Shown here piece by piece: positions 47,696 to 60,700 of a stretch of 64,000 nucleotides of DNA. The position numbers were made by a program, and so were the translations under genes. This DNA comes from Escallonia rubra (Eukaryota > Streptophyta > Magnoliopsida > Escalloniales > Escalloniaceae). Numbering within the stretch: position 1 is the first letter of the stretch; every line of letters starts with the position of its first letter. Under the pieces are notes generated by a model, which had not been told where the DNA came from, ran no database searches, and saw nothing but the letters and a program-made list of their open reading frames with translations. Location of the stretch: positions 62,001 through 126,000 of the forward strand of contig JAVXUO010000192.1 of the NCBI GenBank assembly GCA_033065855.1, in the 5' to 3' direction.

Positions 47696-48599
47696 TAGTG
47701 GTAGAGGATTTAATCCATGAGTGCAACATCGTTGATACATAGAAGAAGGCCTATGCACCCATTGTTAACCCAATGAATGGTCCTACTCTGTGGCCTCTAA
47801 GTGATTCACCATTATAGAAGGCCAAGTGACAGACTTAAGAAGCTGAGGAGAAGAAGTGGATATGAAGCTGATGAGAACACAAACACAAAGAAGTTGTCAA
47901 GGAAAGGAACAACTATGAGATGCAACCTATGCCATCAGCTTGGGCACAATAAAATGAGATGTGACAGAGGAAGACATAATACAAAATTGGTAAGTAGTTG
48001 GATTATGTTTATATTCTTTAGTTTAATGTTTACTTTCTAGCTTAGCATAATGTATTTTTTTACCTCTTTTACAGGGAAAAGGTTCTAACAGGGTCAGAGT
48101 ATTAGTCAAGAGAGGATGGACATAGATTTGCCAAAAGATTTGCCAACACAGGTGCCAATAGAGGAAGGCATAACCCCACCAATGCAAAAAATGGCAGTAT
48201 GTGTATTTACTAACAATTGCTTATAATTGTCCATGTCTTTGGCCATAATGTATGACTCTATGCAGCCTAGAAGGAAAACACAACATCCTAACCAAGCAAT
48301 GTTCTAGCAAGCTCAAGTGTAACAGAGCAGGTAAGAATATGTTTTCGTTTGCTGTGGAACTTACACCTTCGCATCACATATGTGAGACATTGATTGAAAT
48401 GAATTACATGCAGGTTCTATCAGGGTTTATGCCAACTCCACAGTCAAGATCTTAAAGACTAGCATAACCTATACCAAGCATAGTAGAGCCACCACCATCA
48501 TCAAGCCAAGACAGACCATTCATACTAAATGGGCTAAGAAATATGTTACCTTGTCTAACTTGAAGGATGCAGCTCTTGGAGTTGGAGTGTCAACTGCCA

Positions 48600-48865
48600 A
48601 GAAAGGTCAAAGCTAAGGTGGTCAAAGCAAAGGAGAAGAAAAGACAACTGCTACCAAAGGACAACCAAAGGCAATTGCCAAGGAAGGTCAAAGCCAAGGT
48701 GGTCAAAGCAAAGGGAAAGAGAAGATGACTGCTGCCAAGGGACAACCAAAGGTAACTCCTAAGGAAGGTCAAAGCCAAAGTGGTCAAAGCAAAGGGAAAG
48801 AGAAGATAATTGCCAAGAAACAACCAAAGGCAACTGCCAAGGAAGGTCAAAGCCAAAGGAAAATG
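48600..48865 (+). repeat. 81-bp coding-type repeats (Lys/Gln-rich)
   Basis: AAGGTCAAAG recurs at 48603, 48684, 48765 and 48843 (81, 81 and 78 bp apart). It encodes about 27-residue units such as EGQSQSGQSKGKEK plus a KQPKATAK-like part. The multiple-of-three lengths suggest selection as protein sequence before decay. It would be the C-terminal tail of the MULE protein. Confidence 0.85.
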
Positions 48866-49354
48866 ACTCAGTCTCAAGGACAAACCACTGATGATGTGAG
48901 ACAAAGAAATACAAGATCAAAGACAACTGCAAGCAGTCAAGACGAAGGACAACCAAAGCAAAAGCCTAATGCAAAGTGTGTGGGTAAACAAATTTCTTAG
49001 GAAGTTAGGGGTTGGGTGCTAATTTTTGTGCACAAAGTATGTAGGTAGGCTGGTTATTGGACATAATAGGAACATTGATAGGTGGCTGGTTTTTGGACAT
49101 AAATAAGTACATTGGTAGGTGGCTGGTAGTAGATAAATTGGAAGGGTGTTGGATGATTGCTTGGATGCTTTAATGCATAACATATGTAACTGGATTGCAT
49201 GCTATTTGGATGATGCCAAGGTTTCTTTTCAATGCATCATTATGTTCTTTGTTGTTTTCTTAGTTATGTTGTTTTCTTTTGGAATTGTTGTCCAGTTTGA
49301 TTGTAAGCCCTATTTTAGCAAAGTATGCACAACAAAGCGATAACTTGCAGCAAT

Positions 49355-49650
49355 TGCTCAAAGTTTAGAGGACATATTTGTCGAAATTTTTCCAATGTTC
49401 ATATTTTGTCAAATTTTGTCGAAGTTTAGGGGACATATTTGTCAAAATTTATCAAACTATAAGGAATAGATTTGCACAATTGTATTGGGAACAAATTTGT
49501 CATTAATATAATAAAACATAACATAGACGAACAATAAGGAGGAGAAAATTATAATCAAAGTTTAGGGGACATATTTGTCAAAATTTGTCAAACTATAAGT
49601 AACATATTTGCACAATTATGTTTAGTACAGGGAATAGACTTGTATTAATT
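49355..49650. repeat. Repeated AGTTTAGGGGACATATTTGTC motifs
   Basis: Three copies of AGTTTAG[A/G]GGACATATTTGTC occur near 49358, 49424 and 49559, with related CAAACTATAAG words. This is possibly the subterminal region of the MULE; no partner was found on the left side. Confidence 0.5.
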
Positions 49651-49686
49651 TTCATCAGATTGTACAGTAGAGGAACCATTACAACT

Positions 49687-50421
49687 AGGGGTGAGCACCA
49701 AACCATTCAAACTGAGCTGAACCGCTCAAACTGATCAAATCGAACCAATTCAATTCGAACCTTGCAATAATCTTAACGGTTCAGTTTCACGTTTTTCAAA
49801 CCGACCTCGGTTCATGGTTCACTTTTTTGAATTTGATCACAAATCGAACCGATCTATGATATATTATTCTATTTGTAGCGACATACATATAAATTATGTT
49901 TGCATACATAATACTAAGCAAATCCAAATATTCAACACCTTGAAAGTTAAAGCTAAACAAATTAATGAGAGCAATTATAACCAAATGTTTAGAGATCAAT
50001 ATCTCTTGTATATTTTCTCATTCTTTCTCTTACATCAATGAGAAAGCCTAATTTAATTTTCCTTGTAATATATATCTAGAATAATACTTTATCTTAGGTT
50101 AATACAAGCCTTAGACTTCGAATATAATAAGATTGTGTAATTCTTTATAAAAAAAATATAACTTTAATTTCACATAATAATTAGATCCAATAGTAAGTAT
50201 GCAAGGGGGCAACTTTTTTAAGTGGGCGTAAACCGGTCCAAATCGACTGAAGCAAACCGTTTAAACCGACTAAACCGATGGTGTTTGGTTCGGTTCAGTT
50301 CAAGATTCTCCAAACAGAGGGGTAACAGCTCGGCTTGCGCTTTGACCCCCAAACAAATGGGTAATGGTTCGGTTTACTCTTTGACCCCCAAACCGAACCA
50401 AACTGAACCGTGCTCACCCCT
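49687..50421. mobile_element. Non-autonomous hAT-like element, 735 bp
   Basis: The 12-bp inverted ends AGGGGTGAGCAC enclose subterminal GAACCG/CGGTTC-type repeats at both sides and an AT-rich centre without genes. The ends resemble hAT-type termini. I could not find a clean 8-bp duplication, so age or class is uncertain. Confidence 0.7.
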
Positions 50422-52442
50422 GATTAAAATAGGAGAACCAATAGAACATGGGAACCTTGACTGTGTACATTTCTTCAGCACATTACCCATCTCCCTAATT
50501 CAGTATATGCCTAACATTTTCTACATGTTGTCTATATATTCACCTTCAGTCTTGCTTAAACCATCATCAAATGACACAATACTACAAGCACAATCAAGAA
50601 AAGCAGTTACTAGCTATTAATTGCAACATTAATCCAAATTCTCTCTTTTGACCTGTTAATCCTAACTGGAGGGTCATGCCAAGCAAAAAAACTCACACCT
50701 ACCAACCTGTGAGGAAAGCATCGGAAGTGCAATTTCAAGTTTTTGCTCAAATAGAAAAGAAAAAAAGTTGACCCAGAAAGCCCACCTTGTTGCTGCAACT
50801 CCAAAATCTTCGACCTGGATTTTGGCCTGTCCACGAAGTCCTTGTGATTGCTCTATCACTGCATTGACAATATACATGAGCCATGAGAGGGTATTATTTC
50901 TCTCTCTCTCTTGAAACCCTATCTGAAAACACCCATGCGTGTATATAGAGAGAGGTTTTTTTGGAGGGAAACATGTGTGAGGCAATTGGAGGGAAAAGGG
51001 GTAAGGGAATGGACAACTATGCCCATGCCAAAATGGCACGTGAGTAGCACATGCGGCCTTAATGCCTGGAAATAGAGGGACATCCAGCTTTGGACTCGTT
51101 TGTATGGTTTGTCAATTACAAAGGACATTATAGCCAAAGTTGAAAATACAGTGAGTGTACAGTAAATATATGTATATTACAGAGAATAATTTTACATTTA
51201 ACCTATAACTATTCTATACTTGTGACAAGAATATAAATGTATATTACAAGGAACAATTTTACATTTAACCTATAATTATTCTATACTTGTAATGGTTTGT
51301 CAATTACAAAGGACATTATAGCCAAAGTTGAAAATACAACGAGTGAACTGTAAATACATGTTTTGACAAGAATATCCCTCTAAGTAAGTCACATGGATGG
51401 CACAGATTGATGGTCGTCCATAAATTTTGGACGGCGAGTTGATTTTGGCCTAATTGCTTTAATTTTAAAACATAGGGGGATTAGCTGTCAACATTGAAAA
51501 AGAAAGGAGAAAAGTTATAGAGTACTGGATGCAATTTAGCCAATTAAGTATTGTTATTATCGTAAAATGTAAAGGGAGACTACAATCATACCAGCTGATT
51601 TTACGAATGAGCAAATATGATAGTTTAATGGACGAGATGTTCCTCAACTTCGCAATTGAATTGGATTGGTCCAATCAATGGTGTTTCAAGTTTTGTACTT
51701 CTTCTATCGCGTCATTGTATCGTGTCGTCTCAACTTGCTGGTTCGACAAAAGAATTTGAGAACCAGCATGTAAAATGATTAGGTTAACGTCCAAAACCCT
51801 CCATAGCTCAAAAATTGGCAAAAGTCATTTTACGATCAAAATCACTAGAGCCAGAGTATATCGCTTCAAATGGTTCGACGGCTAGTAGTTGTTCATTGTG
51901 CTTTGTCACATGTCACCTTATTCCCTTATTTCCACACGCCAACCCAACCAAACCCAACCTAACCCAACCCACCCCCTCCCCCACCCCATTTCCCTCCTTA
52001 TTTTTAATCTATATGTATGAAATTTTCTGTATATAAAAGCTAGGTATATCAAAGCCTTTCAAAAGCATTCAATCAAATTTTATAAGCTCGTTCCTTGTTA
52101 GACTACTCCACTCCAAATGGCGTTCAATCGCAAATGCCAATGCTTTGTTCTATACTGACAACACGGAGTGGACTAGTTCAAATAAAGAGCATATTCTATA
52201 CCTTTAAGAAATGCAAAACATGTACTTCATTGAAGAGTTTAACACCACCATCTTTCTAATTACATCAAGCACTATCAAAGCAAACTTCAATTTTTTTTTT
52301 ATGATAAATACTTTAAATTATGATGAAATCTATTTGATATCAACCACTTTAGTGAATTTTTTTTCTTTTACTTTCAGGTGAGTTACCTAAAAATTGTTCC
52401 ACATTTAGTCTCGCTACCTATTAGATATCTAAAAATATAGAA
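50422..52442. other. Gene-poor stretch with a decayed MULE end and duplications
   Basis: 51011-51130 resembles the right end of the MULE at 58716-60170 (shared CCATGCCAAAATGGCA and a CACATGCGG segment). Direct repeats of about 65 bp (TGGTTTGTCAATTACAAAGG) lie at 51103 and 51295, with a repeated TATATTACA...ATTTTACATTTAACCTATAA block between them. A minus-strand frame near 50760-50880 contains GLRGQAKIQVEDFGVAATR, followed by GT, and might be an exon of an unknown or captured gene. Nothing else is recognised. Confidence 0.45.
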
Positions 52443-54001
52443 GAGTAAAAGGCCCAAATGGCCACTAAGCTATGACCCATTTTTCACGAAAGTTACTCAA
52501 CTCTTTTTTGTGCCATTTTGGCCATTGGACTCGTAAATGTGTCCAATTTGGCCATTCTGTTGGCCAGGGTTAACTTCTTTCCGTTAAGTGATCACATGTC
52601 GTGCACATGAGGCATTAAAATAGGGGCAAAATCGTCTTTTCATTAGTGTTATCTTCTAGTTGTCTTCCTCCACCCACACCCACTACCATTACCATCATTT
52701 AACACCAACAGTCTCCCCCCCCCCTTGCCAAACATCATCCCTCCTTCTCCCTCCCCTTACCATCAATGATCAAATTTGTAATTCGCATACTCAATTTTGA
52801 ACTAAGAGAAAGCAAAATGGAGATCTCTCTATCCCCATTGCCGCCACAGTCGCTGCCATCCACGGTCTAGTGTTCGCCAAATTTCTTTTCCACCACTAGA
52901 ACCTCGTTGAGAACCTCCAAATCTCTGCTGTGATCTTTTCCACCACTAGATGCCATCACGCTGCCGCCTGTCACGCTGCCGCCTGTCAAGTCCAGCTTCA
53001 AGATCGCACCACGCAAGCCCGTCCAAAAAAGGTGGCGCACAAAGTAGAAATCTCTTATGGCTGGCGGTTCTGAAGGCGAAGATAGTGGGTTCTTTATGAG
53101 CGAGGTGATGATGATGGTCCGTTTGGCAGCGGCAACAGTGGTGGTGGATGGAGTTATAGGGGATTCGGAGGGGCAGATTAGGAAGATTTGTCATCGTCGT
53201 GGTCTGATCCAGCTTTCGACATCGTGTATGAGCTGATCAGTTGGATTTTTTTCTAATTGCTTGCATTTTGCATTCAAGAACGTTTTGAGAGTTGTGGTGG
53301 ATGGATATATGGCGGATGGATATAGCGATCTAGCTAGAGATAAGGTGACGTCAATCTGCTAATATGGTACTAATCCATTTACATTACGCCGTAATGAGAT
53401 TGTTCTTAGGTTGTTGGGTATTAAGGATTATGTCCCCTGAATTTGGGTGTTTCCCAGGTCCTTGGCAATTCGATGTATATATTTGCACACCACGGGTTTC
53501 CGTTTATGATCTATTTTCTTGTATATAGTTGGTTAGTTACGGCTAGTACACTGAATTTACATGCTTGTTTCGATGTAATTACTCGTTGCACATTTGGGCC
53601 AATATCTTATATGTGTGGCTTGTAGTGTGCGACTGAAATCACAAAATTGGGTGCAAAATAGTGAATTATTAATGGAATGGAGAGAGAGAGAGAGAGAATG
53701 AAAAGAAAGAATGGAAAAAGAGGCAAATCTGCTCATCAAATGAAAAAAAAAGAACGAAAATTATGAAAAAAAGAAGGAAAGGAATTAAAAAGGAGAGAGA
53801 GAAGATGGACAGTTTTGTCCCTTAGTTAATGGGTCATGTGCACAACACATGGCCATTTAACAGAGAGAATTTAACCGCGGATGACGGAATGGCCAGATTG
53901 AACACATTTGTGAGTACAATGGCCAAAATGGCACAAAAACAAGTTTAGTGACTTTCGTGAAAAATGAGTCATAGTTCAGTAGCCATTTGTGTCTTTTACT
54001 C
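52443..54001. mobile_element. Pack-MULE, 1559 bp, with captured gene 3' end
   Basis: Terminal inverted repeats of about 125 bp begin GAGTAAAAG. They share ACAAATGGC/CCAAATGGC, CTATGAC and TTTTTCACGAAAGT blocks, with scattered mismatches. The target duplication is not clear. There is no transposase. The interior contains host-gene-like coding sequence on the plus strand (next entry), followed by AT-rich 3'-flank-like DNA and a GA-rich tract. Confidence 0.82.
52991..53362 (+). pseudogene. Captured C-terminal part of an unidentified plant gene
   Basis: The plus strand reads FKIAPRKPVQKRWRTK, a stop, KSLMAGGSEGEDSG, then a frame change to a Gly-rich GGGWSYRGFGGAD and DPAFDIVYELISWI. A further shift gives SNCLHFAFKNVLRVVVDGY and a terminal stop at 53360-53362. 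Ordered, protein-like blocks with a natural end indicate a decayed gene fragment. I recall similar Gly-rich and YE-ISW-LSNC-HFAFK endings in plant plastid-type proteins of unknown role, but do not assign a name. Confidence 0.6.
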
Positions 54002-57000
54002 AAATCTTTACATTGCTTTACTTTTATTCAGGGCATCAACTTCCCCCTCCATGATCTTTTTGTCCATTTACTTGTCAAATAAGTTGATGGCCTATGTGGT
54101 AACTAAGTTGTTACAAACAAAAAAGCAACTTTGTGCATTAAAAGCTTAAGGGGTGTTTATGTACTTTCTCATATATGCAGTTCAAGTTTAATATTGAAAT
54201 CGGGTATGCAAATGAGTTTCTTTAAGGCCCGTTTTGGTTCTCTAAATAGGCTTATTACGAAATCGAGCCGATATTTGGCCCCTTATGTTAGCATATTAGA
54301 ACTTTGTCACAATTTGTTCTTATATGCGAACCATGGCGAGACTCTGCATTAGATAGTTTAATGCAGGATGAATGTCAATGATTCCTCGCCATGAATTTTA
54401 TAGTCAAGCACCACTTTCTTTCAAATTCCCTTCCCTTTTTTATGTGTTCTCACACTCACTTTCTTCTCTCGACCTAAAGGACTTCCAACCAATCTCTCTC
54501 TCTCTCTCTCTCTCCCCCCCCCCCCTCATGTGTTCTCACACTCACTTTTCTTCTCTCTTCTGAATTCCCTTCCCTCTTTCATGTGTTCTCACACTCACTT
54601 TCTTCTCTCGATCTAAAGGACTTCCAATCAATATATATCTCTCTCTCCCTCCCCCTTTCCCCCTCACCACTTAAGTTACCATTACTCATTTATCGGTGCA
54701 AGGCTCGACTATTTAAGATGACAAAGTGCCTGAGCTCTTTACATTTTTGTCATTAACTTGTGTGATAGCACCAAAAACAATGTGAATCTTGGAGCTCAAG
54801 ATTAGCTAGTGCTTGTGATCTAGTGTGTTGTTGCTCATATGTTAGTTCTTTATTAGACGACTCTAACTCTAGGCAACCTTCAGTTCACATACTAAAGTTG
54901 AAGTTAATGTGCATGTTCATGAAAAACTTGGTTCAATTGTTATCTCAAGACTACGTAAATTAAAGTTGTTAACTATAATTAAGTCCCGTGTATTAGTATT
55001 ACTTTTGAGGTTGTTTTGTGAAAAAATATAGAAGGATAGAAAAATACCATTCCTCCAAATTTTCATGCATGAGGAATGGATGGTCTCTTTCTTTTGAGCT
55101 ATTTGGTATAGAAAGAAGGAAAAAGAAGAAGAAAATAGATGGTTTTTTAAATGTATTTTCCTACTATTTTGCACCAAACGTTGGCATTTAAGAGGATTAA
55201 AAAGTCAAAAGAGTGAACGAGTATCTTTATTGGCCTTTTTTTACATATTTTCTAGAAAAAAGTATACGGTAGATCTAGAAGAAATTTTCGTCCCTCTTAA
55301 TACTCCTTCCTTCGAGTTCCCCCTTGTACCAAATGTATGAAATTTCTTCACTCCATCTTGCCATTTTTTCCTTCACTCTTTTCCATCTTATCAAGCATAC
55401 CTATAGGGCAAAAACATTCATACCGTCATGCAACAAACTGAGCCAATGGGGCATGTCTTACAAGAAACATTATGTCACTTGCAAAAACTCATAGCTAGTA
55501 AACACTAAGGTTAAACTCAAGTAAGATCATAACTTTACTTCCGTTCGACGACTCAATAATATGCCTAATTTGAGGGTCTCTGTGTTGCACATAAAAATTA
55601 ACTCTCCGTCCCTCATAAATTGATCATATTTCTTTTTTGAGTCGTCCCACAAAAATTGTTCACTTTCCAAATTAAGAAATATTATTTAGGTGTTTTTCCA
55701 TATTTACCCTTTTTGCACTTTTTTTATTTAATTTCTCTCTCCACATTTAACTCTCCACCAACTCATTTTCTCTCTTCGGGCTCACTTTCTTATACTTTTT
55801 TATTCTATTTCTCTCTCCATATTTAATATTCCACCAACCAATTTTCTCTCTCCTGACCACTCTCTTCATTTCCTATTTCTAAAGGGTAAAATGAGAAATG
55901 CATAATATATAACCTAAATCCTTAATATGTGTGTCAAGTCAAATGTGATCGATACTTATCTTGAAGAGTAGAAAAGATGCATGTGAAAGTTAAGGAAGCA
56001 CCCTAAGGTGCGCAAGAAACCTAGCTCCTTCTCATTAGCGGACTCGCTTATGAACAAAGTCCTTCTCACTTGCCGTCATTCAAAAACTGTTAAGAGAAGT
56101 GAGTTTCGTATGCTTAATGAGTAACCAGTGACCGTTCTAGTAGAGCTAGCAAAATACGACTGACGCCATAGAACGCAAACCAGCAAACATGTTGGATGGG
56201 TGACTCAACCTGCGAGTCAGACTTGGGTTGCTCATATGAACAAGGGTCAGAATGGGTAGGGTGTCTCGACCCACAGGTCCAAACGGGATGCTATATAAAC
56301 AAACAATCCCTAGATTTAGAGTTCATATTTCACACTTCACGCTCGTTGGTTTTTAGTCCAAACGGAGCCTTCGATCATGACAACCACCACCATCTCTAAT
56401 AGAGCCTCTCTCCATCACCCGAGTGGCCTTCCTCATTGCCGGCAGTCACTATCTCTGTCGTCGTCAGCTCCTCTATCTATCGTCGGCACACCCGTTGGTT
56501 TTCTTTCCAAGCGGCGCCTTCGGCCGTGACAACCACCACCATCTCCGACAGAGCCTCTACATCAGCAGAGCGGCTTTCCCCACCGTATGTAATCCCTCTC
56601 TCCATCATCGGCAGTTCGTTCCTTCATCAACAACAATTCCTCTCTTTATCGCATGCAGCCTTTGTTCCCATTTCTCTAGCTCCTACATCCTAGTATCTCT
56701 CTTCTATCTGGTCAGCTATTATTTCTCTAAACTTACTGATCATATCTTGCTCTCTTGTTAATACTATTTTGGTTGGGTTTGTGTGATTGGGTTTTTCGTG
56801 ATTATTTCTCTTTCTGTTACGTGTTGGTCTTATGGGATTGTGTGAATGGAGTTGATTCTATTTAATGCTTAGCACTTTTTTGTCATAATTACTTGATTTG
56901 CAATGTTGAAGACATAATCTCATTAATAAGCATTTTATGAATAGAAGCAAAAAAAAAATCTCTCCTTTTCCCCAGTATTTTTTGTGGGAAGGGGCGGGGG

Positions 57001-57790
57001 TGTTTTGGAACTGCATCAGACCATTAGAAGCCTACCAAATTCTCTGTAAAAGTTTCAATTTTGTGAAAATATTATAATCTCGTAAAATTGGCTCCAAGTG
57101 TCGTGATTACTACACTGTCTGAAACAATGTTTTAAGCGGTATTAAAGTCATAAGTGCACTACTCCACATTAGGAGTCCACCACAAAGAACAAATTTCTCC
57201 AATGAGATTATGTGTAAATGGAATTTCTCCAATCTTCACTTCGGTGTTATCTTCCACTTTTGACTTTCCACCATATCTCTCAGTAACGAACATCCTTGTT
57301 CATTTCATGTTTACTGCAGCTAGTTATTCCAAATCTTCATCTGAAAAATAATGGTCCAATGGTCAAAACCAACTTATTTCATTCAGCTGTCAGTTGGATT
57401 GTTGGAGTTTTAATCAATGTAGCTGCTCAATTCTCTTTTTACCTTTATTGAAATCTGAATTCGGTATTAGATTTGGTTGATTATGTAGTATTATGTTTGG
57501 ACTTGAATAATGTGGTGCTTACAAAAAGTGATATTTATGCCTAACAAACGAGAATTTCGCAATTTCTCTGCTCCCATTAAGATTAAACTAATTCAGTTGG
57601 TTAAGGTTCTTAAGTACTAACATCTTTCAGACAAAAAATTAATCCTTTTGAAATGTCACTTATAAATAGGCTAGTTATAACGTCTGGTTATTAGAAGTGT
57701 GTTATTGCATTGAACTAAGTAATTTTTTGCACTTGTTTTCGTATTGTCGGCAGTAATTTAAATTTCTCTTACATTATCCTTTTTGTAGTT
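54002..57790. other. AT-rich intergenic stretch
   Basis: No gene is recognised. Items seen: two direct copies of TCATGTGTTCTCACACTCACT with CTCTCT tracts (54440-54660); a possible eroded Stowaway-type element starting CTCCGTCCCTCATAAATTGA at 55605; a TATA-like CTATATAAAC at 56291; and a direct duplication of about 150 bp around 56338 and 56487 (CGTTGGTTTT, GACAACCACCACCATCTC). The last two could be the promoter and leader of the hAT element whose transposase follows. Confidence 0.5.
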
Positions 57791-57794
57791 ACCA

Positions 57795-60700
57795 ACTACG
57801 TCCGAGGATATTTTTGGACTCCAATGAGGCTCACGAAGTCAAGAGCGTGGAGTTTTTAAGACAGGATTATGAGAGAAGAGGGCAAAGTTGTGTCAGGGTG
57901 CATTAAAATTGCAAGTAGTTCTAACATGAGAAGTCAGTTACAAAATTAATGCCCTTCGAGGAACACACCTGATGAACTTGCGTGATTGCAAAAAAAGCAC
58001 AAGTGGAAGTGCAGTGAGATATGTTGGATGCAATCAAGAAGCATATCGTGAAGCGTTTAGCATTGCCCATTACTAACACATGCATATTAGTTCTCATTGA
58101 ACATGAAGGCACTCGGAAGTTGCATTCGGATCTAAATCCATATGTGAAGCACATTACATGTAACACTACGAAGGCTAACATTCATAGAGAAATGAAGACT
58201 TCTTGAGTTACTTCAGTAAAAAAAAGTAAGTCTTATGTCAGATTTATGATATCGATTAGAATGATGAGTATATGTACATAACATCTCATTTCATTGATAA
58301 AGACTAGAAGTTGCACAAAAAGATATTAAACTTTGTTTATATCGAGGCCCCACATACTGATTCTGCCATTTAAAAAGAGTTTAGCGATTTAATGAGTCAG
58401 TGGGGGACTGAAGACAACATAAGCATGCTCACCTTGGATAATGCAAGTGTTAACATTATGTTTTCGGAAACCTATAACACGTTATTGAATTTGAAAGGCA
58501 TAAGGCTTCTTAGAAGCAGAATTCGTTATTGTGCACATATCTTGAACTTACGTACCAACTCATTGGAATTTGAATTACCAAATGCTTGAGAGACCTTTGT
58601 CATTCCATCTTGCCTTCTCTCGATTTCAATTGATAGACCCAAACTACGAACTTTTTTCTTCAAGTGAAGAGTGGTCTAGAATTAAAAACATTTCAAGATT
58701 CTTGCAATTTTTTTAGGATTAATTACAAAACTGTCCCCTGAGGTTTACACGTTTTTGCACTTTTCCTCCCGTGTTTACAACTTTTGCAATATTGTCCCCT
58801 GAGGTTGACAAAACCGTTGCAAATAGCTCCAAAATTGGATGTCCGTTCAATATTGGACGTTAAGTCCGCATGTGCACCGCACATGCCATTTTGGCATGGC
58901 AAATCCATAATTTCTCTTGCCCTCATCTTCCCTTCTCACTGTTCATCTCTCCGACCTTGCCCAAGAGTCACAGCCGACCACGGACCACCTACAGCCGCCG
59001 TAGCCACCAAGGGGTCATCCATAATCCCACACAACCGCAAAACCAAACAGTGGAGCAATGTCGCCATAACCACACCACTGCACTTGGCCGCACAGCCATC
59101 GCAAAGCTGCCGGAGCAGTGCCAATAAGATCCCAAAAAAAAATCAACACAGATTCATCCATCTGAGTTGCACAACCATCGCCAACGGAGCCGCGGACAAC
59201 ACAACTGCTGACCACAATCACGAAGCTGCCGAAGCAGCAATAACGTCCTAAAAAAAGGGAGAGAGAAACAAAAGATGAAGAAGCCAGGCAGCGCCGCGGC
59301 TGTGGGTCGAAATCCTAGCGCCGTTATCGTGGCGTGTCTTCCAACAAGGCGTCGTCCAGTTTTTGATCTGCGCCACCGTGCCCATGAGAAGAGCACCGAC
59401 GTTGTCTACGGCAATCAATTGCCACCATATCCAAATCTACCAACCGCCACAAGCCCTAGCGGCGCGTCACTGCCATGGTCAACGGCTCCAATCGGTGCCT
59501 CGCGACAGTCGGTGCCACGGCTGCCTCACAGTTATGGCCTCACAGCTACGCCGCCTACCCACCGTCTATAAGAACCAGCACCGCCGTCCAGATTTACGCC
59601 ACTGATGGCCTCATTCCTTGTTCCTGATCTGCACCATCACGACCCCTAAAAAGAATCGTGATGAGATTTCCTTCAGATCGATTCCCATTTTTTTATTTTC
59701 ACGGATCTGCTTGTTGCGCTTTGACAATTTGTTCATCAAATCTTACCTTCTTTCTTTTTTGTTTGTGTGTGTGTGTGTGTGTGGTGTGGGCACACAAGGG
59801 TTCCATATTCGTGGTGGAGGTGGTGACAAACAGAGGTGGACAGTGGTGGTGATGATGGGGTCGTTGTGGGTTTTCGGTTAATCGAGGACAGGCTAACAAC
59901 TTATGGTGGTGGGGGAAGACGTGAGAGAGAGAGAGAGATGAACAGTGAGAAAGGGAAGATGGGGGCAAGAGAAATTACGGATTTGCCATGCCAAAATGGC
60001 ATGTGCGGTGCACATGCGGACTTAACGTCCAAAATTGAATGGACATCCAATTTTGGAGCTGTTTGCAACGGTTTTGTCAACCTCAGGGGACACTATTGCA
60101 AAAGTTGTAAACACATGGGGGCAAAGTGTAAACACGTGTAAACCTCAGGGGACAGTTTTGTAATTAACCCATTTTTTTATGTCTTACAAATATGTTTTCA
60201 GGAACCACGTATCCGATGACTGATTATCTATATTTTCATGGTGTATGGAGAATTCAATTGTCTTTGCAACGTGCTCTAAAGAAGGTGATGGTTTCTTGAA
60301 AGGCATGGCCAAGAAATGCTTGAAAGGTTTGACAAAAATTGGTCTGAGGATAGTGGAATTCTCTCGATTGCAGCATTTTTTGACCCTAGGTATATGATGA
60401 AGCTATTTGAGTTCTCATTGGAAAAGCTTTATGAGCCTATAGTCGGTAAAACTAAGACCACGGCTATCCTTGATGATCTTAAAGATGTTTATGATTAGTA
60501 GGTTAGCCTTTATTTCGTGCCCTCAGCAAGTGGTGTCCGAGCATCAAGTTCGAGTATGTCTCATGTCATTGGTAATGAACGTGATGAAGAGATGGCCAAT
60601 TATGATGAAGTTAAGAACAAAGTTGGGGTCGTGGTGAAGAAGTCTCAGCTAGGTATGTACTTAGAGGAGTCTTGTCTTGATTAGAACTTGCCTTTAGATG

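Larger units (their letters stand above)
44764..48960 (+). pseudogene. MuDR-type (MULE) transposase pseudogene
   Basis: Broken plus-strand pieces appear in family order. The N-terminal part has FDYCDFDM and MAESVGAIGFMKYYY (44800-44920). The MuDR DNA-binding region has FKVGMVFGDNKVFKYVVKHH and FTTNESARLKARV (45758-45960). The transposase core has HRLCMTHLHTNFKVAWF and MSKMAKINNEAAAWLDD (46330-46520). A SWIM-like FLPSCN / CPHVIACIW region lies near 46870-46920. After an insertion, FIHECNIVDT, KKAYAPIVNPM and a CCHC knuckle CNLCHQLGHNKMRC (47921-47962) follow. Many stops and frameshifts make it inactive. Such proteins cut and insert Mutator-like elements. Confidence 0.88.

Noticed and set aside
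55605-55960. Stowaway-type MITE starting CTCCGTCCC
   Set aside because: Only one end is recognisable and no matching inverted end or TA duplication was found, so it is only mentioned in the spacer entry.
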